Part shown: positions 8,564-16,385 of the stretch, one piece after another
Layout: every line of letters starts with the position of its first letter
Position numbering within the stretch: position 1 is the stretch's first letter
Assembly (NCBI RefSeq): GCF_964253915.1
Contig: NZ_CAXUSG020000001.1
Coordinates: forward strand, 372,001-436,000
Source: Metarhizobium sp964253915
GTDB taxonomy: Bacteria > Pseudomonadota > Alphaproteobacteria > Rhizobiales > Rhizobiaceae
DNA: 64,000 nucleotides
Direction: 5' to 3'
Notes under the pieces: generated by a model
Told to the model about the DNA's origin: nothing
Databases searched by the model: none
Seen by the model: only the letters and a program-made list of their open reading frames with translations
Made by a program: the position numbers and the translations under genes

Positions 8564-9499
8564 TCAGGCCCTCGCGATTTCGGCTTCGTCGACGCCCAGT
8601 TCGGCGGCGATGGCGGTCTGCATTTCCTGGCGTTCCTCGGCGGACTTGAAGCGCACATAGTGCAGCCGCGGGAACCGCTTCTTGAGGAAGTCCATGCCCT
8701 GATAGGGCGAGGTATTGGCGAGGATGATCAGCGGCTTGCCCGGCTCGGCACTGTCGGCCGCCTTGCGGAAGGTATCGAGATCATGCCCGTCGATCGAACG
8801 GCAGGTGACACCAAACGAGGCGACGCGGGCAGCCAGGTCACCGAGATCGAGCACCGACGACATGGCGCCATCGCATTGCTGGCGGTTGACGTCGACGACG
8901 ACGCGGACATTGTCGATGCCGTGGTAGCTCATCGCCGCCAGGCATTCCCAGGTCTGGCCTTCTTGGAATTCGCCGTCCGACATGTAGACCCAGACCTTGC
9001 CGGGTTCGCCCTTCTTCTTGCGCGCCCAGGCAACGCCGGCGGCCATCGAAAGACCCTGCGCCAGCGAACCCGTCGTCACTTCCATGCCGGGGCTGTGCTC
9101 GGCGCCGATCATCTCGACCGAGCCGCCATCACGGTTGAAGTGGTCGAGCGCATGCTCGTCCATGCGGCCCATTTGGATGAGGGCGGAATAGATCACCAAT
9201 GCGTAATGCGCCGGCGAGATGATGAAGCGGTCATATTCCGGCGCGAAGGCGCCGTGATAGCCGGCACCGGTGAAGGCGTCCGGATTATGCGCCGAAGGCA
9301 CGCCGGCGAAGGGCAGCGGCACCTTCGGCAGCGTCGGCTCACCGAGCTTCAGGGCTTCGTTGTAGAGGAAAGCCAGGCTTTCCGCCGCCGAACACGCCTG
9401 GCTCAGATAACCGCCATTGTTGCGCATCGTGTGCAGGAAGACGCGCTTGCGAATGCCGGCGGCGACGTCTTCCGTCTTCTGCTGGTTCGAGAGGGTCAT
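8564..9499 (-). CDS. Split transketolase, N-terminal (diphosphate-binding) subunit
   Basis: A 311-residue PP-domain half of transketolase. The thiamine-diphosphate motif runs from SDGEFQEGQTWE to VDVNRQQCDG, with Ser in place of the first Gly of the usual GDG. HSPGMEVTTGSLAQGLSMAAG is the conserved donor-site segment. It precedes the C-terminal half by two bases and follows the MtnA-like gene by four, so translation is probably coupled. Half-size alone does not imply a pseudogene: both halves are complete and the junction is a normal gene boundary, not a frameshift. Confidence 0.9.
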   Translation of the reverse strand: MTLSNQQKTEDVAAGIRKRVFLHTMRNNGGYLSQACSAAESLAFLYNEALKLGEPTLPKVPLPFAGVPSAHNPDAFTGAGYHGAFAPEYDRFIISPAHYALVIYSALIQMGRMDEHALDHFNRDGGSVEMIGAEHSPGMEVTTGSLAQGLSMAAGVAWARKKKGEPGKVWVYMSDGEFQEGQTWECLAAMSYHGIDNVRVVVDVNRQQCDGAMSSVLDLGDLAARVASFGVTCRSIDGHDLDTFRKAADSAEPGKPLIILANTSPYQGMDFLKKRFPRLHYVRFKSAEERQEMQTAIAAELGVDEAEIARA

Positions 9500-9503
9500 G
9501 GGT

Positions 9504-10598
9504 TCAGCTCCGTTCCGGGAACATGTCTTTCAGGCCTTCGGGCGAGGCGTTTGCTATGCCGCGCTCGGTGATGAGGCCGGTGATCAGCCGCGCCGGGGTG
9601 ACGTCGAAGGCCGGATTGGCTGCGGGGCTGCCTTCCGGCGAGACGCGCACCGTTGAAATCCAGCCGTCGCCGTTGCGTCCCTGGACGAAGGTCACTTCGT
9701 CGCTGTTGCGCTCCTCGATGGGGATTTCCTTCACACCGTCATGCACCGTCCAGTCGATGGTCGGCGAGGGCAGGGCGACATAGAAGGGCACATTGTTGTC
9801 CTTGGCGGCGAGCGCCTTGAGGTAGGTGCCGATCTTGTTGCAGACGTCGCCGTTTGCCGTGGTGCGGTCGGTGCCGACGATCACCATGTCGACGTCGCCG
9901 TGCTGCATCAGGTGACCGCCGGCATTGTCGACGATCAGCGTGTGCGGCACGCCGTGGCCATTCATTTCCCAAGCGGTCAGCTGGGCGCCCTGGTTGCGCG
10001 GGCGGGTCTCGTCGACATAGACGTGGACCTTGATGCCATCCTCGACCGCCATGTAGATCGGCGCCGTCGCCGTGCCGTAGTCGACGGTCGCCAGCCAGCC
10101 GGCGTTGCAGTGGGTGAGGATATTCACCGGCTCGCCCGGCTTCTTGCGGGCGGCGATCTCGCGGATGACCTTCAGGCCGTTGGCGCCGATCGAGCGGTTG
10201 AGCTCGATGTCTTCCTCGGCGATCTCGCCCGCCTTTTTGTAAGCGGCTGCAGCGCGTTCGGACACCGGCACCTTGCGCAGGAAATTGCGCATCTCGTCCA
10301 GCGCCCAGCGCAGGTTGATGGCGGTCGGGCGGGTTTCGTTGAGAACCTCCCAGACATTGTCCAGTGCTTCGTCGCTGGCATCCGAAAGCATGGCGATGGC
10401 GACGCCATAGGCAGCGGTGACGCCGATCAGCGGCGCGCCGCGGATCCACATGTCACGGATGGCGACGGCGACGTCGTCGACGGTCTTCAATGTCACGACG
10501 CGGAATTCGTGGGGCAGCCAGCGCTGGTCGATGACGTCGACGGAGCGTCCGTCTTCGTTCAGCCAGATGGTGCGGTAGTGGCGGTCTCCGACTTTCAA
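9504..10598 (-). CDS. mtnA: S-methyl-5-thioribose-1-phosphate isomerase (MtnA-like)
   Basis: A 364-residue member of the aIF-2B-related isomerase family, which turns 5-methylthioribose-1-phosphate into 5-methylthioribulose-1-phosphate. The catalytic pair is visible as Cys164 in LTHCNAG and Asp244 in VGTDR, and substrate motifs MWIRGAPLIGVTAAYG and NxGAQLTAWEM are present. Its start overlaps the kinase gene by four bases (ATGA). Homologues may act on 5-deoxyribose-1-phosphate or other 5-substituted ribose-1-phosphates as well. Cytoplasmic. Confidence 0.92.
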   Translation of the reverse strand: MKVGDRHYRTIWLNEDGRSVDVIDQRWLPHEFRVVTLKTVDDVAVAIRDMWIRGAPLIGVTAAYGVAIAMLSDASDEALDNVWEVLNETRPTAINLRWALDEMRNFLRKVPVSERAAAAYKKAGEIAEEDIELNRSIGANGLKVIREIAARKKPGEPVNILTHCNAGWLATVDYGTATAPIYMAVEDGIKVHVYVDETRPRNQGAQLTAWEMNGHGVPHTLIVDNAGGHLMQHGDVDMVIVGTDRTTANGDVCNKIGTYLKALAAKDNNVPFYVALPSPTIDWTVHDGVKEIPIEERNSDEVTFVQGRNGDGWISTVRVSPEGSPAANPAFDVTPARLITGLITERGIANASPEGLKDMFPERS

Positions 10599-11857
10599 GC
10601 GACTATCTCCTGTTCGAGCCGTTCTGCCAGCGCATTGATCTCAGCCACGCTGTGGATCTTGCGGCGGTTGACGGCGAGGTGGCGCCCGAGCTTGAGCGCC
10701 TTGGTTTCGCAACGGGCGCGCTGGTCGGCGTCCGCGATGGTTTCAAAATCGGCATTGTGGGCGAGGCCAAGGATGCGGCGGTGCATCTCGACACCGGCAA
10801 ACCCGAGCATATCGACCCAGATCGACTGCAGCACCTCGTCGAGGGCCTGTTCGGCGCCCAGGCTGTCGCCGCGGTCCTCGAAGAGGGCAGCCTGGTAGAG
10901 AATGCCCTTGCGCTCGCTGCGCCACAGGCGGGAAAATTCGTCGCGGAAGACATCCCAGATATCGATGACGACATCGAGCAGGTATTCGCGCATGCTCTCG
11001 CGGTCGCCGTCCTTCTCGTGGCCGGACTGCGAAAAATAGCTCATCCAGAAGTTGGCGAGCAGCATGCCGACATCGAAGGCCATCGGGCCGTAGAAGGCGA
11101 ATTCCGGATCGATGACCCGGGTTTCCTGCGGCGTCACCATGACGGAGCCGGTGTGCAGGTCGCCGTGCAGCAGCGTCTCGGCATTGGCGGCGAACAAGTG
11201 CTTCAGCCGCTGCGCCTCGACCTTCAGGTCGCGGTCGGCGCGCAGTTCCGCCACGATACCATCAAGCTGCGGCGTCGTGTGGTGGTTCAGCTTGGCTTCA
11301 TAATAAGGATCGGAGAAGACGAGGTTCTCGGTGATGTCGCAGAGTTCGACATTGTCTGAGAACAGCGCCACGTCTTCCTTGCGCTTGCGCGTCTCCATGG
11401 CGAGGTCTGAGCCGCGGAACAGCGTACGCGCCAGGAAAAGGCCGAGATCGGATGCGATGCGCGGCAGTTGCTGGCCCTGGATCAAGGCGCGGCGCAGGAT
11501 GATGTGCGGCGTCAAAAATTCCATGACGATGATCGCCTGTTCGCGATCGAAGAACAGCACCTCCGGCACCATGCCGGGATCGCGTTCCCCCTGGCGGATC
11601 AGGGCGTGATACTCGAAATAGGAGCGCTTCAGCGGCAGCGGCCAGCTTTCGCCGACCAGCCGCACGTAAGGCAGCGCCTGCTTGACGATGACACTGCCCT
11701 TGGAACCGTCGACGATGAAGACGAGGTTCAAATTGCCGTCGCCGACTTCGCGTACGCTCCACTTGCTGGTGTCTTCGCCGATACGATCCGTGAGGGCCTG
11801 GTTGCTGCCGAGGCGCACCGGCAGCGTCTCGGCATTCAATGCCTCGAATACGCTCAT
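10595..11857 (-). CDS. mtnK: S-methyl-5-thioribose kinase (MtnK-like)
   Basis: A 420-residue kinase of the aminoglycoside-phosphotransferase-like fold that phosphorylates methylthioribose at C1. HGDLHTGSVMV holds the catalytic Asp, and VIDPEFAFYGPMAFDVG the metal-binding Asp of the MtnK type. The start at 11857 follows GGGAGGAAA; an earlier in-frame Met at 11962 would run through the palindromic promoter and is rejected. It is the first gene of the leftward operon, so expression of the set starts at the divergent promoter. 5-Deoxyribose is a possible alternative substrate. Confidence 0.92.
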   Translation of the reverse strand: MSVFEALNAETLPVRLGSNQALTDRIGEDTSKWSVREVGDGNLNLVFIVDGSKGSVIVKQALPYVRLVGESWPLPLKRSYFEYHALIRQGERDPGMVPEVLFFDREQAIIVMEFLTPHIILRRALIQGQQLPRIASDLGLFLARTLFRGSDLAMETRKRKEDVALFSDNVELCDITENLVFSDPYYEAKLNHHTTPQLDGIVAELRADRDLKVEAQRLKHLFAANAETLLHGDLHTGSVMVTPQETRVIDPEFAFYGPMAFDVGMLLANFWMSYFSQSGHEKDGDRESMREYLLDVVIDIWDVFRDEFSRLWRSERKGILYQAALFEDRGDSLGAEQALDEVLQSIWVDMLGFAGVEMHRRILGLAHNADFETIADADQRARCETKALKLGRHLAVNRRKIHSVAEINALAERLEQEIVA

Positions 11858-11921
11858 TTGTCTGTTTCCTCCCGTCGTGGCATGCGGCAATCGGGGACGC
11901 GGCATGCCTTGATATTTCTTT

Positions 11922-11950
11922 TCGTAGGACAGCATTCTGTCAAATGTCAA
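11922..11950 (-). promoter_or_regulatory. Candidate promoter of the mtnK operon
   Basis: Reading leftward, TTGACA (11950-11945) is followed after 17 bases by CTACGA (11927-11922). The -35 box lies inside the inner arm of the palindrome, so an operator protein bound there would block it. The -10 match is poor compared with the CTATAT-like rhizobial consensus. Confidence 0.45.
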
Positions 11951-11980
11951 TGGGCTTGACATTTGATTAGATGCCGTCCT
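11926..11980. promoter_or_regulatory. 55-bp interrupted palindrome, candidate operator
   Basis: Two 25-base arms around a TGGGC spacer match at 20 of 25 positions. The inner 11 bases are perfect (TCAAATGTCAA / TTGACATTTGA) and the outer ends (AGGACAGCAT / ATGCCGTCCT) match at 9 of 10. It sits midway between the divergent mtnK operon and importer operon and covers the -35 region of both. This is what one expects for a shared repressor or activator site controlling both units. No regulator gene lies next to it. Confidence 0.75.
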
Positions 11981-11984
11981 AGAT
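11955..11984 (+). promoter_or_regulatory. Candidate promoter of the importer operon
   Basis: CTTGACA (11955-11961) is followed, 17 bases after the TTGACA hexamer, by CTAGAT (11979-11984), which matches the rhizobial CTATAT-type -10 at five of six positions. Its -35 lies in the right inner arm of the palindrome. The start codon of the ATPase gene is 20 bases past the -10, so the leader would be short. Confidence 0.55.
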
Positions 11985-12003
11985 GACGATACGGGAGGAG
12001 CAT

Positions 12004-13512
12004 ATGGTACAAGAGGCGGTTTTCCGCGTAGACGATCTGCGCAAGTCGTTCGGGCCGGTCCAGGTTTTGGGCGGCGTCGATCTGGAGCTGCGCGCCGGTG
12101 CGGTTACCGTGCTGATGGGCGCCAATGGCGCCGGCAAATCCACGCTCGTGCGTATCGTCAGCGGTGTCTATGACAAGGATGCAGGCCGCATCACGCTGGC
12201 CGGCAAGGATTTTGCGCCCTCGACACCAGCGGAAGCCATCCGTGCCGGTGTCGTCACCGTGCACCAGAATATCAATGACGGCGTCGTCGCCGATCTCGAT
12301 GTTGCGACGAACCTGACGCTTGACCGCCTGAACGGCAAGGGTGCCGCCTTCATCTTCAATCCCCGCCGCGTGCGCCGCGAGGCCAAGGCCGTTGCCGACC
12401 GCATGGGGCTGACGATCAATCTTTCCGCCAACATCGCCGATCTTTCGCTCGCCGACCGGCAGATGGTGGCGATTGCCCGCGCCATGGCGCATGAGCCGAA
12501 GGTGCTGATCCTCGACGAGCCGACCTCCTCGCTGTCATCGGCCGAAGCCGAGCGGCTGTTCCAGGTGGTCGAGCGCCTGCGCGCCCGCGGCGTCGCTATT
12601 CTTTATATATCGCATCGCATGTCCGACATCCGCCGGCTGGCCGATACCATCGTCAGCCTGCGCGACGGCCGTATCACCGGCGTCTTCGAAGGTCCGGAGC
12701 TGGATTACGAAGGTGCGGTCAACGCCATGCTCGGCAAGAAGGTCAGCGCCGGCGAGATCGTCGTGCAGACGGCGACGGCTCCGGTGCTGAAGGCGGAAAA
12801 CCTGCGGCTGGCAGCCAATTCCCGCCCCTTCTCCCTGACGCTCGGCGATGGCGAGGTGGTGGCCATTACCGGCCTCGTCGGCGTCGGCAAGACTGCGCTT
12901 GCCGAAACCCTGTTCGGCGCCCGCCAGCCCGCCGGCGGCGGCATGACACTGGACGGCAAGACATATGCACCGAAGAGCACGCGTCAGGCCATCGAGCAGG
13001 GCGTGTTCCTGGTCGCCAAGGATCGCGGTGAAAACGGCATCGTGCCGGGTTTCAATATTTACGAAAACATCAGCCTGCCCTTCCTGAAGCGGATTTCGAA
13101 TTTCGGCGTCACCAATCGCCGCGGCGAGCGCAACCTTGCCCGCACGCAGATCGCTTCGCTCGGCGTCGTCTGCCGCAGCGAGCGCGACGAGATGAACACG
13201 CTGTCGGGCGGCAACCAGCAGAAGGTCATGGTCGGCCGCTGGCTGACGCAGGCCTCGCGGGTGCTGATCCTCGACGAACCCTTCCAGGGCGTCGACATCG
13301 CCGCCCGGCGCGACATCGCCGCCAAGCTCAGGGCATCGGCAAACGGCCGCGCGACGCTGGTCTTCCTGACCGAGCTCGACGAGGCCTTCGAGATTGCCGA
13401 CCGCATTCTGGTGATGTCGGAACAAACGATCGTCGGCGAGCACCGCAATGCCGGCATCAACGTGGATAAGCTTCTGGCCGAAATTGCCGGTCAGCATCAG
13501 ATGGTTGGTTGA
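12004..13512 (+). CDS. Ribose-type ABC importer, duplicated ATPase
   Basis: A 502-residue RbsA/MglA-type ATPase with two nucleotide-binding domains. Domain 1 has Walker A GANGAGKST at 39-47, a variant signature SLADRQ and Walker B LILDEPTSSL. Domain 2 has GLVGVGKTAL in place of a standard Walker A, signature LSGGNQQK and LILDEPFQGVD. Such asymmetry is normal in this family. The start at 12004 has GGGAGGAG just upstream. It is the first gene of an importer operon divergent from mtnK, which suggests uptake of the sugar that MtnK phosphorylates. Confidence 0.92.
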   Translation: MVQEAVFRVDDLRKSFGPVQVLGGVDLELRAGAVTVLMGANGAGKSTLVRIVSGVYDKDAGRITLAGKDFAPSTPAEAIRAGVVTVHQNINDGVVADLDVATNLTLDRLNGKGAAFIFNPRRVRREAKAVADRMGLTINLSANIADLSLADRQMVAIARAMAHEPKVLILDEPTSSLSSAEAERLFQVVERLRARGVAILYISHRMSDIRRLADTIVSLRDGRITGVFEGPELDYEGAVNAMLGKKVSAGEIVVQTATAPVLKAENLRLAANSRPFSLTLGDGEVVAITGLVGVGKTALAETLFGARQPAGGGMTLDGKTYAPKSTRQAIEQGVFLVAKDRGENGIVPGFNIYENISLPFLKRISNFGVTNRRGERNLARTQIASLGVVCRSERDEMNTLSGGNQQKVMVGRWLTQASRVLILDEPFQGVDIAARRDIAAKLRASANGRATLVFLTELDEAFEIADRILVMSEQTIVGEHRNAGINVDKLLAEIAGQHQMVG

Positions 13513-14568
13513 ATGAGTATGGAACAGTCGAAGACTTCGGTCACCGTGACGAATACGGCGCAGACGGCGCCCGGCATGTCGGCACGTGAAATTGCCATCA
13601 AATATGGCTTCCTCGTCCTGCTGCTCGGCCTCATCCTGTTCTTCTGCGTTTCGACCAACGGCTTTGCCTCGCCGCAGAGCGCCGTGTTCATCCTGCAGTC
13701 GGTGTCTATCACCGGCATCCTGGCCCTCGGCGTTACCGCGACGCTTGTCGTCGGCGGTTTCGACCTGTCGATCGGCTCGGTCGCCACGACGGCGATGATG
13801 GCCTCCTCCTACGTCATGGTGGTGATGGGTGGCGATGCCTTGACGGCGACGCTGGTCTGCATCCTGATCGGCATCATCGTCGGCCTGATCAACGGTTTCC
13901 TGATCGTCTACATGCGCGTGCCGGATCTGCTCGCGACGCTCGGCATGATGTTCCTGCTGGTTGGCCTGCAGCGCATTCCGACCGAAGGACGCTCGATTGC
14001 CACTGGCATGTCGCTGCCGGACGGAACGGTCGCCAACGGCACCTTCTCGCCCGCCTTCCTGGCGCTCGGCCGCCACCGCTTCGATCTCATCCTGCCGAAC
14101 CTTCTGCCGGTTTCGGTGGTGGTGTTGATCGTGCTCGCCATCCTGATCTGGTTCTTCCTCGAATATACCCGCTTCGGCCGCATGATGTATGCCGTCGGCT
14201 CGAACGAGCGGGCTGCGGCGCTGGCCGGCGCGCCGGTCAATTCCTACAAGATCAGCGCCTATGTGATCTCGGGCGTCTTCGCCTCCATCGGCGGCATCCT
14301 GCTCGCTGCCCGTCTCGGCCGCGGGGATATCGCCTCGGGCAATAACCTGCTGCTCGATTCCGTTGCCGCAGCACTCATCGGCTTTGCCGTGCTCGGCGCC
14401 GCCAAGCCGAACGCCTTCGGCACCGCCATCGGCGCCTTGTTCGTCGGCGTGCTGCTGCAGGGCCTGACGATGATGAATGCGCCTTATTATACCCAGGACT
14501 TCGTCAAGGGCGGCGTCCTGGTGGTTGCCCTCGTCTTTACCTTCGCGCTGTCGCAGCGCAAGCGCTGA
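13513..14568 (+). CDS. Ribose-type ABC importer, permease
   Basis: A 351-residue RbsC-family membrane protein with about eight to ten hydrophobic helices. The motif VGGFDLSIGSVA near the N-terminal third and AVGSNERAAALAGAPV in the cytoplasmic coupling loop are typical of sugar permeases of this family. It starts at the base after the ATPase stop, so the two are translationally coupled. It would form a homodimer with the duplicated ATPase. Confidence 0.92.
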   Translation: MSMEQSKTSVTVTNTAQTAPGMSAREIAIKYGFLVLLLGLILFFCVSTNGFASPQSAVFILQSVSITGILALGVTATLVVGGFDLSIGSVATTAMMASSYVMVVMGGDALTATLVCILIGIIVGLINGFLIVYMRVPDLLATLGMMFLLVGLQRIPTEGRSIATGMSLPDGTVANGTFSPAFLALGRHRFDLILPNLLPVSVVVLIVLAILIWFFLEYTRFGRMMYAVGSNERAAALAGAPVNSYKISAYVISGVFASIGGILLAARLGRGDIASGNNLLLDSVAAALIGFAVLGAAKPNAFGTAIGALFVGVLLQGLTMMNAPYYTQDFVKGGVLVVALVFTFALSQRKR

Positions 14569-14627
14569 GGCGGGAGAAGGCCTCAAGAGACTACCAACAA
14601 ACAAAACGTCTAATGTGGAGGAGCCCT

Positions 14628-15680
14628 ATGACGATTACGCGCAGACTGCTTGGAAAACTGACACTCGGCCTCATCGGCGCTTCGGCGCTGGGTGGCGTTG
14701 CTTTCGCTGCCGACAAGCCGGCCCCCTTCGACAAGCCCGGCGACGTGAAGATCGCCCTGGTGCGTTACCTGTCGACCGGTGACTTCTTCCAGTCCTACCT
14801 CGCCGGTGTCGAAGCCCAGGCAAAGGCGCTCGGCGTCGACCTGCGCGTGCTCGACAGCCGCCAGGATGCCGCACTGCAGGCCGACATGGTCGACCAGGCG
14901 ATCGCGCTTGGCGTACAGGGCATCATCATCCAGCACGGCCTGACGGAATCGATGAAGGAAGCGGCACAGCGCGCCGTTGACGCCGGCATCAAGGTCGTCG
15001 CCTTCGACGTCAACGTCGAAAACGACAAGATCCCGCAGATCGAGCAGTCCGACCGCGACCTCGCCCGCCTCGCTCTCGAGCAGGCGATCAAGGATAACGG
15101 CGAAAGCTGGAAGGCCGGTTACGTCTACGTCGCCGGTATCGCACCGCTCGACCGCCGCGACGAGACCTGGAAGGAATTCAAGAAGAAGTATCCGGGCATC
15201 AACGAAGCCGCGATGTTCGGCACGATGGACAACCCGATCGCTAACTCGGTTGCCAACCAGGCCCGTTCGGTCGTTTCGGCCAACCCTGATATCACCGTGA
15301 TGTTTGCGCCTTATGACGAATTCGCCAAGGGCGTGAAGATCGCCGTCGACGAAGCCGGCCTGTCTTCCAGCGTGAAGATCTATTCGGCCGACATCTCGAC
15401 CTCTGATATCGCCGCCATGCGCGAGCCGGGTTCTGCCTGGGCTGCAACGGCTGCCACCAACCCGGCTGTTGTCGGCCAGGTTTCAGTCCGTGCGCTCGCC
15501 ATGCTGCTTGCTGGCGAAGATCCGGGCAAGAGCGTCATCGTTCCGCCGACGCTGATCACCCAGAAGGACCTGATCGACAACGACATCAAGAGCATGGAAG
15601 AACTCGGCGCCAAGCTGCCGCAGTTCGCCCACGCTGACGTCGCCATGCCGGCATGGATGCCGAACCCGAACGCCAAGTAA
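14628..15680 (+). CDS. Ribose-type ABC importer, periplasmic binding protein
   Basis: A 350-residue type I periplasmic binding protein (RbsB family). A signal peptide covers about residues 1-27 and ends ...GGVAFA-AD. The start at 14628 follows GGAGGAG; an earlier Met lacks a ribosome site. KIALVRYLSTGDFFQSYLAGVEAQAKALG is replaced here by short citation: the ALVRYLSTGDFF region is the first sugar-contact strand. VIAFDV-like (VVAFDVNVEND) and MFAPYDEFAKG segments fit the fold. It should set the specificity of the importer. Its ligand cannot be read from sequence; methylthioribose or another ribose-like sugar is inferred from the divergent operon. Confidence 0.9.
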   Translation: MTITRRLLGKLTLGLIGASALGGVAFAADKPAPFDKPGDVKIALVRYLSTGDFFQSYLAGVEAQAKALGVDLRVLDSRQDAALQADMVDQAIALGVQGIIIQHGLTESMKEAAQRAVDAGIKVVAFDVNVENDKIPQIEQSDRDLARLALEQAIKDNGESWKAGYVYVAGIAPLDRRDETWKEFKKKYPGINEAAMFGTMDNPIANSVANQARSVVSANPDITVMFAPYDEFAKGVKIAVDEAGLSSSVKIYSADISTSDIAAMREPGSAWAATAATNPAVVGQVSVRALAMLLAGEDPGKSVIVPPTLITQKDLIDNDIKSMEELGAKLPQFAHADVAMPAWMPNPNAK

Positions 15681-15701
15681 GAGTTTTCCCAGGAGACTTG
15701 G

Positions 15702-15726
15702 GGCGGCCTTCGGGCCGCCTTTTTTT
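15702..15726 (+). terminator. Rho-independent terminator of the importer operon
   Basis: Stem GGCGGCC / GGCCGCC closed by a TTCG tetraloop and followed by seven T residues, 21 bp after the binding-protein stop codon. Confidence 0.93.
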
Positions 15727-15754
15727 GTTTGCGCCGTCCTGTTCGCGGAGCGCC

Positions 15755-15783
15755 CTTGCAGTATTTTGCAGTGTGAACTATAG
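15755..15783 (+). promoter_or_regulatory. Promoter of the toxin-antitoxin pair
   Basis: CTTGCA (15755-15760), a 17-base spacer, then CTATAG (15778-15783). This is close to the rhizobial CTTGAC-N17-CTATAT consensus. The predicted transcription start is within a base or two of the GTG at 15791, so the toxin mRNA may be leaderless. The spacer holds a partial direct repeat (TTGCAGT ... TTGCAGT). Confidence 0.65.
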
Positions 15784-15790
15784 ATTACAT

Positions 15791-16084
15791 GTGATCGAGG
15801 TTCGCCAGACGACATTCTTTCGGGACTGGCTGGATGATCTAACGGATCGTCGAGCGCAGGAACGTATTGCCCAGCGTATCGTTCGGCTTAAGGCAGGGCT
15901 TTTCGGCGATGCCACGTTTTTTGAGAGCGTCGGCGAACTGCGGATCGACCACGGTCCCGGTTACCGGCTCTATTTCGTGCGGCGCGGGAATGTCCTCGTC
16001 GTTTTGCTGTGCGGCGGCGATAAGAGCACGCAGGCCAAGGATATCGTCCGTGCAAAAAGCATGGCCGCTGATCTGGAGATGTAA
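15791..16084 (+). CDS. RelE/HigB-type addiction-module toxin
   Basis: A 97-residue protein of the COG3657 killer family, probably a ribosome-dependent mRNA interferase. The motifs EVRQTTFFRDWLDDL, RIDHGPGYRLYFVRRGN and LLCGGDKSTQAKDI are characteristic. I placed the start at the GTG at 15791 because homologues begin with an IEVRQT-like segment; no Shine-Dalgarno sequence is visible and the promoter position suggests a leaderless message. The order is toxin then antitoxin, with a one-base gap. It sits between two metabolic units as a small insertion. Confidence 0.88.
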   Translation: MIEVRQTTFFRDWLDDLTDRRAQERIAQRIVRLKAGLFGDATFFESVGELRIDHGPGYRLYFVRRGNVLVVLLCGGDKSTQAKDIVRAKSMAADLEM

Positions 16085-16085
16085 A

Positions 16086-16370
16086 ATGGCAATTCAAACC
16101 ATACCCTTCGATCCCTCCCAATATCTGGAGGGTGCGGAAGCCCAGGCGGAGCTGCTGAGCGATGCATTCGAGACCGGCAATGCTGCCTACATCGCGGCAG
16201 CCCTCGGTGTCATCGCCAAGGCGAGGGGTATGACGCATGTGGCGCGTGAAGCCGGCATTACCCGGGAGGCACTCTACAAGTCGCTGAGCGCCGAGGGCGA
16301 CCCAAAACTCTCGACGTTGCTCGGCGTGATGAAAGCGCTCAACCTGTCACTTCACGCGACCACGCGCTGA
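16086..16370 (+). CDS. Addiction-module antitoxin
   Basis: A 94-residue COG3636-type antidote with a C-terminal helix-turn-helix (THVAREAGITREALYKSLS). It should bind and neutralise the toxin encoded one base upstream and repress the shared promoter. The N-terminal part (FDPSQYLEGAEAQAELLSDAFE) is typical of the family. The pair is complete and shows no truncation. Confidence 0.9.
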   Translation: MAIQTIPFDPSQYLEGAEAQAELLSDAFETGNAAYIAAALGVIAKARGMTHVAREAGITREALYKSLSAEGDPKLSTLLGVMKALNLSLHATTR

Positions 16371-16385
16371 CTGTGCCCGATGTAA

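Noticed and set aside
7560..9499. Frameshifted transketolase pseudogene
   Set aside because: Both halves begin and end at proper domain borders with their own start codons, as in known split transketolases.
11858..11962. Longer N-terminus for MtnK
   Set aside because: It would run through the palindromic promoter and lacks a ribosome site; the ATG at 11857 has GGGAGGAAA.
12535..14604. 689-codon open frame on the - strand
   Set aside because: Shadow of the importer ATPase and permease genes; no family motifs.
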